A stretch of DNA of 64,000 nucleotides from assembly GCF_004959855.1 (NCBI RefSeq), contig NZ_SPNT01000005.1, forward strand, positions 62,001 through 126,000, written 5' to 3'. Positions 42,854 to 51,951 of the stretch are shown piece after piece. This DNA comes from Nitratireductor sp. XY-223. Its GTDB lineage: Bacteria; Pseudomonadota; Alphaproteobacteria; Rhizobiales; Rhizobiaceae. Within the stretch, counting starts at the first letter, position 1; each line of letters starts with the position of its first letter. The position numbers and the translations under genes were made by a program. Under the pieces are notes generated by a model. The model made no database searches and was not told the DNA's origin. It saw nothing but the letters and a program-made list of their open reading frames with translations.

Positions 42854-44821
42854 TCAGAACTCGGTCCAGTCCTCATCACTCGTTTCAGCGGCGGCAGCGG
42901 TCGCAACGGCGCCCCCCGTTGCAAAGGCACTGGCCAGTTTCTTGCCAAGGCTCCTGGCCGGGGAATCCACCGGCACGCTCTCCTCGTGCGCCGGTTCCGG
43001 CACCGCGGGCTGCACCGGCTCGGCGTGCGCGATGGCCGTTGCACCGGTGCTGAATGCCGACACGAGCTCCCGGAGCTTGCGGCTCTCGGCGGTCAGGTTC
43101 TGGCAGGCCGCATTGGTCTCCTCGACCATGGCCGCGTTCTGCTGGGTGACCTGGTCCATCTGGTTGATGGCCGTGTTGATCTCCTGCAGGCCGGCTGTCT
43201 GCTCGCGCGACGAGGTGACGATCGAGGCGACCCGGTCGTTGATTTTCAGGACATGCTGTTCGATTTCCTCCAGCGCCTCTCCGGTCCGGCTGACCAGCGA
43301 CACGCCGTCTCCGACCTCGGCGACCGAATTGTTGATCAGGTCCTTGATCTCCTTGGCGGCATTGGCCGAACGCTGGGCCAGTTCGCGCACTTCCTGGGCG
43401 ACGACGGCAAAACCCTTGCCGGCATCGCCGGCGCGCGCCGCCTCGACGCCGGCATTGAGCGCGAGGAGATTGGTCTGGAACGCGATATCGTCGATGACCC
43501 CGATGATCTGGCTGATCTGCCCCGACGACTGTTCGATGCGCTGCATCGCCGTAATCGCGTCCTTGACGATCGTCCCCGATTTACGGGCGCCGTCCTTGGC
43601 GTCGTCGACCATCTGGCCGGCTTCCTCGGCTGCGGTAGCGGAGTTGCGGACCGTGGTGGTGATCTCATCGAGCGCGGCTGCCGTTTCCTCGAGCGCCGCC
43701 GCCTGCTGCTCGGTACGGCGGGAAAGATCGTCCGCCGCCTGGGAGATTTCGGTGGAGCCGGTCTGCACGATATCCGTCGAACCGGTGATATCGGTGAGCG
43801 TCCTGTTGAGGGTGCCGACCGACTGATTGAAGGCGCTGCGCAGCTCCTCGTATTCGGCAATGAACGGCTCGCTCAGTTCGACAGAGAGATCGCCCTCGGC
43901 AAGGTGATGCAACCCGTTGGCGACGCTCTCGATGACAATGCGGCGCTGCCTGTCTTCCTCCTCGCGTCGGGCCGCGCTGTCGGATTCGGCCTCCTCGCGA
44001 TTGCGGCGCTCCTGGTCGGCGGCATCGCGCGCGTCCCGGCCATCAATGATCGCCTGGCGGAACACCTCGACGGATTGCGCCATCTGGCCGATTTCGTCGG
44101 ACCGGTTGGTGTAGGGAACCTCCTGGTCATAGGAGCCGGAGGCCAGCACGCCCATATAGTCGGTCATTTTCCCAATGGGACTCACGACCAGGCGGCGTAT
44201 GGCGGCTATGCCGCCGAGCAGAAGGACAAGCGCGATCAGTGCCGCGGCGAGCGCCAGCGACTGGTAGAGCGTCGCCATCTGATGGGCCTGCGTCTCCTGC
44301 CGGGCAAGCGCCGCGTTGGTCTCGCCGACAACGGCCTGCAGGTTCTCGCGATGTTCGTGAAACACCCGGCGCAGCTCAGAAAGGGCAGGCAGCAACAGGA
44401 GGCCGTCGCCGGCTTCCATCGCCGGGATCACGCTGGTGTTGACAACCTCCCAGAACCGGTTGCCGTCGTTTTGCACGCTGGCTTCGATTCCGTCTTTCAA
44501 CGTGGCGCTGATATGGGCATCGCGCCAGTGCTGGGAGCGTTCGTTGTAAAGGGTCTCGAGATCGCGAAGACGTGCAACATTTTCTTCAAGCAGGCTGCGC
44601 GTGCTCGCCGCCTCGAGGGTCATCATGTAGGCTTCGGCGAGAAACAGCGCCGGCGGCAGGACATCGGCCCGCAGGTCGTTGAGTTCGATGATGCGGTTGT
44701 ATTCCGGGGAGCCGATCTCGACCTTGCTGATCGTCAGTGAATTAATACCGACCGCCGCCACAAAACCGAGCGATACGATCGTGCCAAAAACCAGCAGTCC
44801 CCTTGCAATCGTCAATCTCAT
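42854..44821 (-). CDS. Membrane chemoreceptor (MCP) with a C-terminal DWTEF tether
   Basis: A 655-residue methyl-accepting protein. Membrane helices are at about 7-28 and 188-210, with a roughly 160-residue helical periplasmic sensor between them. A HAMP domain follows (RRLVVSPIGKMTDYMGVLASG, about 210-260), then the signalling hairpin with [43 protein letters not shown]. The last residues EDWTEF fit the xWxxF pattern that tethers CheR/CheB in other receptors. Ligand unknown. It lies inside the che operon, which is unusual for a membrane receptor. Confidence 0.92.
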   Translation of the reverse strand: MRLTIARGLLVFGTIVSLGFVAAVGINSLTISKVEIGSPEYNRIIELNDLRADVLPPALFLAEAYMMTLEAASTRSLLEENVARLRDLETLYNERSQHWRDAHISATLKDGIEASVQNDGNRFWEVVNTSVIPAMEAGDGLLLLPALSELRRVFHEHRENLQAVVGETNAALARQETQAHQMATLYQSLALAAALIALVLLLGGIAAIRRLVVSPIGKMTDYMGVLASGSYDQEVPYTNRSDEIGQMAQSVEVFRQAIIDGRDARDAADQERRNREEAESDSAARREEEDRQRRIVIESVANGLHHLAEGDLSVELSEPFIAEYEELRSAFNQSVGTLNRTLTDITGSTDIVQTGSTEISQAADDLSRRTEQQAAALEETAAALDEITTTVRNSATAAEEAGQMVDDAKDGARKSGTIVKDAITAMQRIEQSSGQISQIIGVIDDIAFQTNLLALNAGVEAARAGDAGKGFAVVAQEVRELAQRSANAAKEIKDLINNSVAEVGDGVSLVSRTGEALEEIEQHVLKINDRVASIVTSSREQTAGLQEINTAINQMDQVTQQNAAMVEETNAACQNLTAESRKLRELVSAFSTGATAIAHAEPVQPAVPEPAHEESVPVDSPARSLGKKLASAFATGGAVATAAAAETSDEDWTEF

Positions 44822-44903
44822 CGATAATCCCCCGAAATATGCTTTGCCGGCGCGAAATGGCCGTCGTGTTTACACAAAATATGTTTCGTCACCCGGTTCA
44901 TGA

Positions 44904-46514
44904 TCATGCGCTCCGCCTGACCGGCGTGGCCGGAACGGCCCGCGCTTCCGGGTCGAATCGCGGATCGGCCACGTGCCGCTCCGCGCGCTGCGCTTCACCG
45001 TCCGGTGAAGACTGGTTGCCGGCCGGACCGCCCAGCCGGAACCGGCGGACGATTTCACCCAGCTGGACGATTGCCGCCTGGACATCCTCAACGGATTTCC
45101 GGGCGTTGTCGGAACGTGCGGCGACACCGGCGGCCTCCGCGCCCGCCGTCTCCAGATCGGCACGCAGCCGGCTTATTTCCTCAGCTTCCTGTCCCGACCC
45201 CTCAACCGTGCGGGCGATCGCCGTATCGATGTCCCCGAAGCGGTCGACCACCTCGTCGATCGCGGTGCCGGCCTTGCCGACCGCCTCCACGCCGGCGTCG
45301 ATACGAGACTTGGTATCGCTGACGAGCGTCTCGATTTCCTTCGCTGCGTCGGTCGAGCGCTGGGCCAGCGCCCTGACCTCCTGGGCGACCACCGCGAAGC
45401 CGCGACCGGCCTCTCCCGCACGCGCCGCCTCGATGCCGGCATTCAGGGCCAAGAGGTTGGTCTGAAAGGCAATGTCGTCGATCGCGGCGGTGATCTGCCC
45501 GATCCGGTCGGCAAGCCCTTCTATGCCGTTCATCGCCTCGACCGCCCGGCCCATCACCTTGCCGCCGTTTTCGGCGCTGTCGCGGGCGCTGACGATTACC
45601 GTCTCAACGCCGCCGAAGGCATCGCGCGCGCCGCTTGCGTCTTGCAAGGCGGCCAGCGCGCCGGTGACGTCGCCGATCCGGCCGGCGGCCGATGCCGCAT
45701 CCGAGGCAAGTTCGCCGACCGCGGCAACGGAGGTCTCGGCCCTGTCGTTCCCCGACAGCAGGCTTTTCACGATTGTCGCGAATGTCGACTGGATCCGGTC
45801 GAGCGCAACGTTGAAGGTCGCCGCCAGTTCGCGGTGGTCCGCCGGGACCGAACCGGTGATGCGGTTCTGCAGGTCGCCGACCATCAGGCCGCGGACGGCA
45901 CTGCCGAACTCGGCGTTGACGGATTGCCGTTCCTGCGCCGCGCGCTCCTCGAATGCGGCTTCGGCAAGCGACTGGCTCTCCTCGCGGTGACCGGCCCAGA
46001 ACAGGCCGGTTGTGCTTGCCAGCACGGAGAAGACGGCGGCAGTTTCGTCAACGGCCGCCTCAAGACTGTCCGGCGCGCTGCCGGAGCGCGAAAACATGCC
46101 CTTCGGCCAACGCTGCTTGAGGATCTCACGGACAACGGGTTTGAAAATATGAGTTTGCGCTGCCAGTGCCCATTGCGGATCGGCTTCGTCGCGGGCGCAG
46201 GAGCGGCCCACTGAGCGGGCAGCCTCCTCGTATTGCACGCGGCCTCCCGGTTCGCCCAATTCGCCGGCCGAACCCAGGACTCTCACCATGGCGGCCATGG
46301 CGTTGCGCTGGCTTTCGAATTCGTCTTGCCGGCTGTCAGACGGCGCACGCAATGACTGCAGGCTCGATTGAGCGGCATCCATGGCGGCGGCAAACTCGCT
46401 GCCGACCGTTTTGGCTGCGTCTGCGCCGGCGTCGCCCAGATTCAGAAAGTCACGCTGCTGGCGCGCACCCGGCGCCCGGTCGTGTTCTGTCTGTGTTGAC
46501 GTCTGCCTGCGCAC
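44904..46514 (-). CDS. Soluble chemoreceptor-like protein (IcpA position)
   Basis: A 536-residue protein with no membrane helix. It starts with GTG at 46514 (GGGG 7 bases upstream). Residues 1-200 are a helical sensor of unclear family ([22 protein letters not shown]); 280-440 is the MCP signalling domain ([58 protein letters not shown]). In Sinorhizobium the che operon opens with icpA (mcpE), also soluble, and in Agrobacterium with a globin-coupled receptor. Whether the N-terminus is a degenerate protoglobin cannot be told by eye. First gene of the che operon. Confidence 0.85.
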   Translation of the reverse strand: MRRQTSTQTEHDRAPGARQQRDFLNLGDAGADAAKTVGSEFAAAMDAAQSSLQSLRAPSDSRQDEFESQRNAMAAMVRVLGSAGELGEPGGRVQYEEAARSVGRSCARDEADPQWALAAQTHIFKPVVREILKQRWPKGMFSRSGSAPDSLEAAVDETAAVFSVLASTTGLFWAGHREESQSLAEAAFEERAAQERQSVNAEFGSAVRGLMVGDLQNRITGSVPADHRELAATFNVALDRIQSTFATIVKSLLSGNDRAETSVAAVGELASDAASAAGRIGDVTGALAALQDASGARDAFGGVETVIVSARDSAENGGKVMGRAVEAMNGIEGLADRIGQITAAIDDIAFQTNLLALNAGIEAARAGEAGRGFAVVAQEVRALAQRSTDAAKEIETLVSDTKSRIDAGVEAVGKAGTAIDEVVDRFGDIDTAIARTVEGSGQEAEEISRLRADLETAGAEAAGVAARSDNARKSVEDVQAAIVQLGEIVRRFRLGGPAGNQSSPDGEAQRAERHVADPRFDPEARAVPATPVRRSA

Positions 46515-47034
46515 ACGGTTTCCCCAACAACCCGGCGCCGTCGACCGGAACGTGTCGACGTGCCACTTCCTCCCGGACGGTCCCGGCGCGTTGACGATCG
46601 CGCGGTGAACCCTGGCGCAAGCCAGCCCAACACCCGTGGAGCGCTCACGGGGTTACGGTTCCAGTCAAAAAAATCTGAATTGAAAATACCGGATTACGAC
46701 CGGTTCAACGGAGTAGCCTCATGCCCATGGACCGAACGCGCTTGCGCTGCTCCATTCCGCCGCACTGAAACGCTATGGCGAATTCGTTTCGCTAAGGTTA
46801 ACAAAACCTTCAAAAATGTAGTGCGAATTAATCGATTCCACGCCAATTTTTATTAGGCAAATAGGTAAGCCAGTCTGGATTAATACTTATAGTTGTTGCA
46901 CACCTTAATATTACTTGACTATGCAAAGCTCAAAGTCACAAGCTTCGAGCAAGCTTTCTCTGCAAGGTTGCAGCCTATTATCGGAGCAAGACCTAACGTG
47001 TTCCTGTCATGATGACTGTGTGGAGATGTGCTGA
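46515..47034. promoter_or_regulatory. che operon upstream region
   Basis: A 520-base spacer. Bases 46650-47000 are AT-rich compared with their neighbours and should hold the che promoter (minus strand) and that of the mini-ORF at 47035. The six-operon flagellar element was looked for and not found. No tRNA, repeat or gene was recognised. Candidate promoter boxes (for example TTGCAC at about 46895 for the plus strand) are too weak to name. Confidence 0.4.
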
Positions 47035-47148
47035 ATGTTTGCTATCGGCTTGGTCGCCCTGTTTATCGTCGTTGTTATGTCGCTTGCATTTTCATTGTTG
47101 AACCTGCTGGACACACAAAGAAGAACGCACGCCTACCCGCGTATCTGA
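47035..47148 (+). CDS. Putative 37-residue membrane mini-protein
   Basis: A short frame with a good ribosome site, GGAG at 47022-47025 nine bases before the ATG. The product begins MFAIGLVALFIVVVMSLAFS and ends LLNLLDTQRRTHAYPRI: one membrane helix (about residues 3-25) and a basic cytoplasmic tail, the standard form of bacterial small membrane proteins. A weak hairpin (47224-47241) lies beyond it. No family is recognised. It could be chance, but the combination of start signal, uninterrupted hydrophobic run and charged end is better than random. Confidence 0.45.
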   Translation: MFAIGLVALFIVVVMSLAFSLLNLLDTQRRTHAYPRI

Positions 47149-47269
47149 CGCCACGCAGGGCGACGCCGCGTGACCGCCGGGCCGGTGCAGCCGAACAGGA
47201 CGGCACGGGGATGCGCGGCACCGAACCGGGATCTTCCGGTTTGATATCACCCGAGCAACGGGAAAAGCA

Positions 47270-48214
47270 TCAAATCCGCTCGCGCAGATCGGCCCCGGGC
47301 TGTGCCTGCCATTCACCGCTGGCGATCATCGACGCGATTTCATCCAGCAACAGTTCGAGAACGGCATCGGCGGCGCGCGTGTTCGGCCGCTGTGAGGGAA
47401 CGCCAAGCACGAGCTGCCGCCACAATCCACCCGAGCCTATCGAGCGTGCCTTCAGCAGATCCTGGTCCAGCTCGGCTTTCAGCGAGGCCGGAGGCAGGAA
47501 AGAGTGACAGAGACCCGACATCACCATCGACTTGATGGCCCAGTAGGAGTCGACCTCATAGGGCACATTGATCGTGTGCCCCGCTTTCTTGGCGGTGCTT
47601 TCGACAAGGTGCCTGAGCGCATAGGGACGGCCGGGCAGCACAAGCGGCAGTTTCTCGACCGCGTCGAATCCGAGCTGCGGTCCGACACCTTCCAGAGAAC
47701 CGGGCGGGCTGATGAGCACGACTTCCTCGTGAAGCAGCTCCTTCGTGCGTATGTGCAGATCGCTCGATGGCCCGTAGAGGAACGCGATGTCGACATCGCC
47801 GCGCTGGATCCAGGTGAGCACGTCGACCGAATAGCCTTCGCGGATCCGCAGGCTGACCTCCGGCAGTTCCCGGGCGGTGCGCTCGACCAGCCGCGTCGCG
47901 AACACCGTCGAAACCGTCGGCATCAGGGCGAGCGCGACATTGCCGCTGATTTCAGAATGCAGGGACTGCACATCCTGCATGGTCAATTCCAACTGCCGTA
48001 TGACGCCGGAGACCCGGCGCAGCAATTCCGAACCGGCCTCCGTGAGCTCCATGCCGCGCACATGCCGGTCGAAAAGCGGCACACCGACTTCATGCTCAAG
48101 AAGCTTGATCTGGCGAGACAGAGCCGGTTGCGCGATGCGCATACGATCCGAAGCCCTGCTCAGCGAGCCTGACTCTGCAACGCATATAAACGTCTTCAGC
48201 TGGCGGAAATCCAA
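47270..48214 (-). CDS. LysR-family transcriptional regulator
   Basis: A 314-residue LysR regulator. The N-terminal helix-turn-helix MDFRQLKTFICVAESGSLSRASDRMRIAQPALSRQIKLLEHEVG is followed by the effector domain (90-300). It resembles the nitrogen-assimilation/aromatic-type LTTRs that start MDFRQL. It is the last gene before the motility locus on this strand and lies downstream of the sugar catabolic operon (dgoK). A palindromic AT-rich site occurs just upstream of its start, pointing to autoregulation. Target genes not proven. Confidence 0.9.
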   Translation of the reverse strand: MDFRQLKTFICVAESGSLSRASDRMRIAQPALSRQIKLLEHEVGVPLFDRHVRGMELTEAGSELLRRVSGVIRQLELTMQDVQSLHSEISGNVALALMPTVSTVFATRLVERTARELPEVSLRIREGYSVDVLTWIQRGDVDIAFLYGPSSDLHIRTKELLHEEVVLISPPGSLEGVGPQLGFDAVEKLPLVLPGRPYALRHLVESTAKKAGHTINVPYEVDSYWAIKSMVMSGLCHSFLPPASLKAELDQDLLKARSIGSGGLWRQLVLGVPSQRPNTRAADAVLELLLDEIASMIASGEWQAQPGADLRERI

Positions 48215-48233
48215 CGCCCTAACCTTCGCATTC

Positions 48234-48273
48234 TGTTATTTTGTTATTGTAACTATAACCAAATTAAATAACA
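48234..48273. promoter_or_regulatory. LysR-type operator candidate
   Basis: GTTAT-N7-ATAAC (48243-48259), which contains the T-N11-A LysR box, sits inside a larger inverted repeat, TGTTATTT (48234-48241) with AAATAACA (48266-48273), 20-59 bases upstream of the LysR start. Confidence 0.5.
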
Positions 48274-48352
48274 GCCGGCGGCCACTATGGGGCCGCGGGA
48301 GCGATGGCGCAAATTAAAGTGTCGACAGGTTCCAGGGGTCGCCAGCCGACAA

Positions 48353-49312
48353 TCAGGAAAGCACACCCACTTCGGTGCAATAGGAACCGGTCGATCCGAA
48401 CTGCTGTAAGCGACGCGTCCAAATCCGCCCTGCGGCATGGTAGAGGCCGGACCGGGCCATTTCCGAAGCATCGAGACAGGTGTGGTCAATGCCTGCGGTC
48501 GCAAGGGCCAGGCTGTAATTCCGGCACAGTGCACCTGACGATATCAATGTCAGCTTCCTGTTCGTGTCGTCACGCATTCCGGCGATTTCCAGCCCGATGA
48601 GCAGGCCCGAGAGCCGCGCCGCGCCATCGCTGCGCTCGGCACAATCGAGCAGCGGCGCGGCGCGCAGGGAGAACAGCGTCCTGAGGATATCCGACGGGGC
48701 ATTGACCGAAGCGCGGACCGCATCGGCAAATACGCCGTTGCTTGCGTGTTTCGCGTCCGCATCTATGAAATGCGACAGGGTCGAGTTGCGCTCAAGCAGC
48801 GAGAACACCTCTCCCGTCATGGCCGTTGCGAACGCCGCGACACGGCCGGATTCAAGGCGGACCCACTTGGAATGGGTTCCCGGAAGGCAGACAATACCAT
48901 CGGTGCAGCCTGCGAGCGCCGCGCCGAGAAGGAGCGTTTCCTCGCCGCGCATGACGTCCGGGCTTGACGGATTGCGCTGCGAAAGACCGGGCAGGATGCA
49001 GACTTCGCGCTTGCGCGAGCTTATCGAGATCGCCTGCCGGGGAAACGCGTCAAGCCGCGCCGGGATGTCGACATAGGGCGCTTCCTTCCAGCCCTGCGCC
49101 GAGCCCACCATACCGCAGGCGATGACCGGGAGATCCTCAGGCAGCGCCAGTTCGGCGAGCCCTTCTTCGAGCCTGCCCTGAAATTCGTCCGGACGCAGTC
49201 CGGACATGCCGCAGTCGCTGCGCAGTTCGGCGACGGCGCGGCCCACTGCATCCAGCGCCCACAGGCGGAAACTGGTCGTGCCCCAATCGACGGCAGCGCA
49301 AAAAACATCCAT
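48353..49312 (-). CDS. dgoK: 2-dehydro-3-deoxygalactonate kinase
   Basis: A 319-residue kinase of the DgoK family. VDWGTTSFRLWALDAVG is the N-terminal phosphate loop and PGTHSKWVRLESGRVAAFATAMTGEVFSLL the nucleotide/substrate part; length is typical. It phosphorylates 2-keto-3-deoxygalactonate (KDGal). The matching KDPGal aldolase (dgoA) is not in the window. Last catabolic gene of the run ABC importer - AKR - ALDH - cycloisomerase - kinase. Confidence 0.88.
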   Translation of the reverse strand: MDVFCAAVDWGTTSFRLWALDAVGRAVAELRSDCGMSGLRPDEFQGRLEEGLAELALPEDLPVIACGMVGSAQGWKEAPYVDIPARLDAFPRQAISISSRKREVCILPGLSQRNPSSPDVMRGEETLLLGAALAGCTDGIVCLPGTHSKWVRLESGRVAAFATAMTGEVFSLLERNSTLSHFIDADAKHASNGVFADAVRASVNAPSDILRTLFSLRAAPLLDCAERSDGAARLSGLLIGLEIAGMRDDTNRKLTLISSGALCRNYSLALATAGIDHTCLDASEMARSGLYHAAGRIWTRRLQQFGSTGSYCTEVGVLS

Positions 49313-49331
49313 ATCAAAGCGGCCCTATCGC

Positions 49332-50498
49332 TCACGTCACAGAATATCGTTCGATGAAACCGGGATCCGGCTCCACGCCCAGTCCCGGCCCCTCGGGCAC
49401 ACTGGCGTACCCGCCGCTTCGCCTTACCTGGGCCGGTATGTCCATCGGCTCGACCAGCAGATCATCGCGGAAAAGATTGTCGGTCGTGTCGAACTCGAGC
49501 ATCGGTTCGCGCGGATTCAGGCCACCCGGGACCGGCGGCATTGCCGCCAGCAGATGCAGGTTGGCCGCCACCGCGACCGCAGAGCCCCAGACGTGATTGA
49601 CGACGGGCGTGAAATGCGTATGCGCCAACGCCAGAACCTTCAGATATTCCGAGATTCCGCCCAGCGCGCAGACTTCGGGCTGCGCTATGTCGAGGCAGCG
49701 GCCTTCAAGCAAATGGCGCCAACCCCATCGGGTAAACTCGGCCTCGCCGCCGGAGATGTTGGTCTTGAGCCGCGTCCGCAACTCACCGTATCCGTCGAGA
49801 TCCTCCGGGGCCACGGGTTCCTCGAACCAGTAGGCATTCATCTCATCGAGAGCCTGGCCGACGTAAAACGCATCCGCAACGGTGTAACAGTGGTTCGCAT
49901 CGACCATGAACGGGAATTCCTCGCCGATGCCGGAACGGACGGCCTCGATGAGCCGGATGTCGTTCCTGTGGCCGAGACCGACCTTCATCTTCGTGGCGAC
50001 GAAACCGGCTTCCTTGATGCCCGCCGCCTCGTCCCTGAAACGCGAGACATGCGCGTCGATATCCTCGCGACCGAGCATCATGCCGTATCCGTAGACCGGC
50101 ACCCGGTCGCGGTGCCTGCCGCCGGCCAGCTTGCAAAGCGGCAGGCCGGCGATTTTGCCGGTCAGGTCCCACAACGCGATATCGACACCGGACAGGGCCT
50201 GTATCGGCATGCCCTTCTGACCGTGGTCGCGCAGGAGGTTGTAGACATTGTGCCAGATGGCGTCACGATCGACCGGATCGCAGCCGAGTATCATAGGCTG
50301 AATCACCTCTTCGACAATCGTGCGGTTGGCGATCGCCACATTGCCGGGGCCAAAACACTCGCCCCAGCCGGTCAGCCCCTCATCGGTCTGCACTTCGACC
50401 AGATGGGCCGAACGCCGACTGTAAAACTGCTGGGAATATCCCAGTTCCCGGTCCAGCTCGTACTGCAGGATGTGACTCTTTACGCGGGTGATCTTCAT
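49332..50498 (-). CDS. Enolase-superfamily sugar-acid enzyme, galactarolactone-cycloisomerase-like
   Basis: Started at 50498 (MKITRVKSHILQYELDRELGYSQ) with an ATGA overlap to the upstream aldehyde dehydrogenase; 388 residues. Residues match the mandelate racemase group: KxK in ATKMKVGLG, metal ligands in MVDANHCYT, WFEEPVAPEDLDGY and ISGGEAEFTRWGW, and the catalytic His in PVVNHVWGSAVA. From memory it closely resembles Agrobacterium D-galactarolactone cycloisomerase (shared WGEC-x-GP, LRD-x-GQ-x-G, EPMLEFD-x-T-x-N-x-FR, GPGLG-x-E). The same fold includes 3,6-anhydrogalactonate cycloisomerase; substrate open. Confidence 0.8.
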   Translation of the reverse strand: MKITRVKSHILQYELDRELGYSQQFYSRRSAHLVEVQTDEGLTGWGECFGPGNVAIANRTIVEEVIQPMILGCDPVDRDAIWHNVYNLLRDHGQKGMPIQALSGVDIALWDLTGKIAGLPLCKLAGGRHRDRVPVYGYGMMLGREDIDAHVSRFRDEAAGIKEAGFVATKMKVGLGHRNDIRLIEAVRSGIGEEFPFMVDANHCYTVADAFYVGQALDEMNAYWFEEPVAPEDLDGYGELRTRLKTNISGGEAEFTRWGWRHLLEGRCLDIAQPEVCALGGISEYLKVLALAHTHFTPVVNHVWGSAVAVAANLHLLAAMPPVPGGLNPREPMLEFDTTDNLFRDDLLVEPMDIPAQVRRSGGYASVPEGPGLGVEPDPGFIERYSVT

Positions 50499-51940
50499 GC
50501 GCCATCGTCCCGTGAAACCAGGGCACGCGAAATGCGTTTGGGCGCCAGATAGTCGTGCAGCGCGAGGTGCGAGCAGTCGCAACCGATGCCGGACTGCTTG
50601 ATGCCGATATGCGGAAGATCGATGGCATACTTGATGCCGTTGATCTGCACTTCGCCGAAGCGAAGCCTGGCGGCGCAGCGTTCCGCTTTCTCGATATCGC
50701 GGGTGAATACGTAGTCCGTCAGACCGGCATCGGTGTCATTGGCCGCGTCGAGCACCGACTTCTCGTCGTTGAATTCTATCAGGCTGACGACCGGGCCGAA
50801 TATCTCCTCAGAATAGATGCGCATCGGGCTCGTCACGCCTTTCAGCACGGTCGGGGCGTAGAAATGGCCGCGATCGTGTCCCGGTGCGCGGCCGCCCCCG
50901 GCAAGAACCTGCGCACCGCCGGCAACGGCATCCCTGACGAGACCGTCAACGCGCTGGAAGGCGGCCGCGTCAATCAGCGGCCCCATGTCCACGGGTGCGT
51001 TCCGGTCGAAGCCGACCGCGACCGCCCTCGCCCGTTCGACGACCTTTTGCGCAAAAGCGTCTGCAACCGCAGATTCGACATAGACCCTGTTCGGGGTGAC
51101 GCAAATCTGGCCGGCATTGCCGAACTTGACCGCGCCGACAATGTCTGCGGCCAGATCGAGATCGGCATCGGCGAACACCAGGACCGGCGCGTTGCCGCCG
51201 AGCTCCATGGAGTAGCGCTTGATCGAGGTCGCACCCTTTTCCATGACGCGCCGGCCGGTACGCGCCGACCCGATCAGGGTCAGCATTGCCGGGATCTTTG
51301 ACGAGGACAGCGCATCGCCTACTTCCGCATCGTCGCCGCAGACGATGTTGACGACACCGGGCGGAAGCCCGATGCGGTGGCACAGCTCTCCGACCGCGTA
51401 GGCGGACAGCGGCGACTTGAAGGACGGTTTGATGACAATGGGGCAGCCGGCGGCCATGGCCGGGCCGATCTTGAAGGCGAGATTGAGCAGCGGAAAATTC
51501 CAGGCGATGAAGGCAACGGCCACGCCGACCGGCTCGTAGACCAGCGAATGGCTGTGCGTTCCCTCGCGGTCGACAAGCGCCTCCGGCCGCAGGCGCGAAA
51601 TCTCCTCGGCGTAGAACTGCAGGCTGTTCACGAGACTGTCGAAATCCTCCTGCGTTCCGGCCCAGTTCTTGCCCATTTCAAGGTGAACGCACTCGCGCAA
51701 ATGCTCCTCGCTGGCGATTACGGCATCGCGCAGCATGTGCATCCACCGCGCACGCTCGGAAATCGACGTCGCCGACCAGTCTGCGAACGCTGAATCGGCG
51801 GCGGCGAGCGCCGCCTCGGCATCGGCGGCAGTCGCCCATGCGACCTGCCCGACGGTCTCTTCCGTGGCGGGGCTGACGACATCGAACGGCGTTCGGCTGT
51901 CGACAAGTTCACCGCCGATATACATTTTCTTAGACAGCAT
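50495..51940 (-). CDS. NAD(P)-dependent aldehyde dehydrogenase
   Basis: Started at 51940 (MLSKKMYIGGELVDSRT; GAGGAG 8 bases upstream) for 481 residues. Rossmann part with IAWNFPLLNLAFKIGPAMAAGCPIVIKP, catalytic Glu in RYSMELGGNAPVLVF and catalytic Cys in FGNAGQICVTPNRVYV are intact. It oxidises a sugar or other aldehyde to the acid. Sitting between an aldo/keto reductase and a cycloisomerase with a KDGal kinase, it could oxidise a uronate-related or anhydro sugar aldehyde. The substrate cannot be read from sequence. Confidence 0.9.
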   Translation of the reverse strand: MLSKKMYIGGELVDSRTPFDVVSPATEETVGQVAWATAADAEAALAAADSAFADWSATSISERARWMHMLRDAVIASEEHLRECVHLEMGKNWAGTQEDFDSLVNSLQFYAEEISRLRPEALVDREGTHSHSLVYEPVGVAVAFIAWNFPLLNLAFKIGPAMAAGCPIVIKPSFKSPLSAYAVGELCHRIGLPPGVVNIVCGDDAEVGDALSSSKIPAMLTLIGSARTGRRVMEKGATSIKRYSMELGGNAPVLVFADADLDLAADIVGAVKFGNAGQICVTPNRVYVESAVADAFAQKVVERARAVAVGFDRNAPVDMGPLIDAAAFQRVDGLVRDAVAGGAQVLAGGGRAPGHDRGHFYAPTVLKGVTSPMRIYSEEIFGPVVSLIEFNDEKSVLDAANDTDAGLTDYVFTRDIEKAERCAARLRFGEVQINGIKYAIDLPHIGIKQSGIGCDCSHLALHDYLAPKRISRALVSRDDGA

Positions 51941-51951
51941 GACGCGGCTCC

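Noticed and set aside
46560-46856. 98-codon plus-strand frame upstream of the che operon
   Set aside because: No ribosome site, no family features, and it crosses the probable che promoter region.
49010-49019. CTTGCGCGAG, another copy of the flagellar promoter core
   Set aside because: Inside dgoK coding sequence, and the TA at the fixed ten-base spacing is missing.
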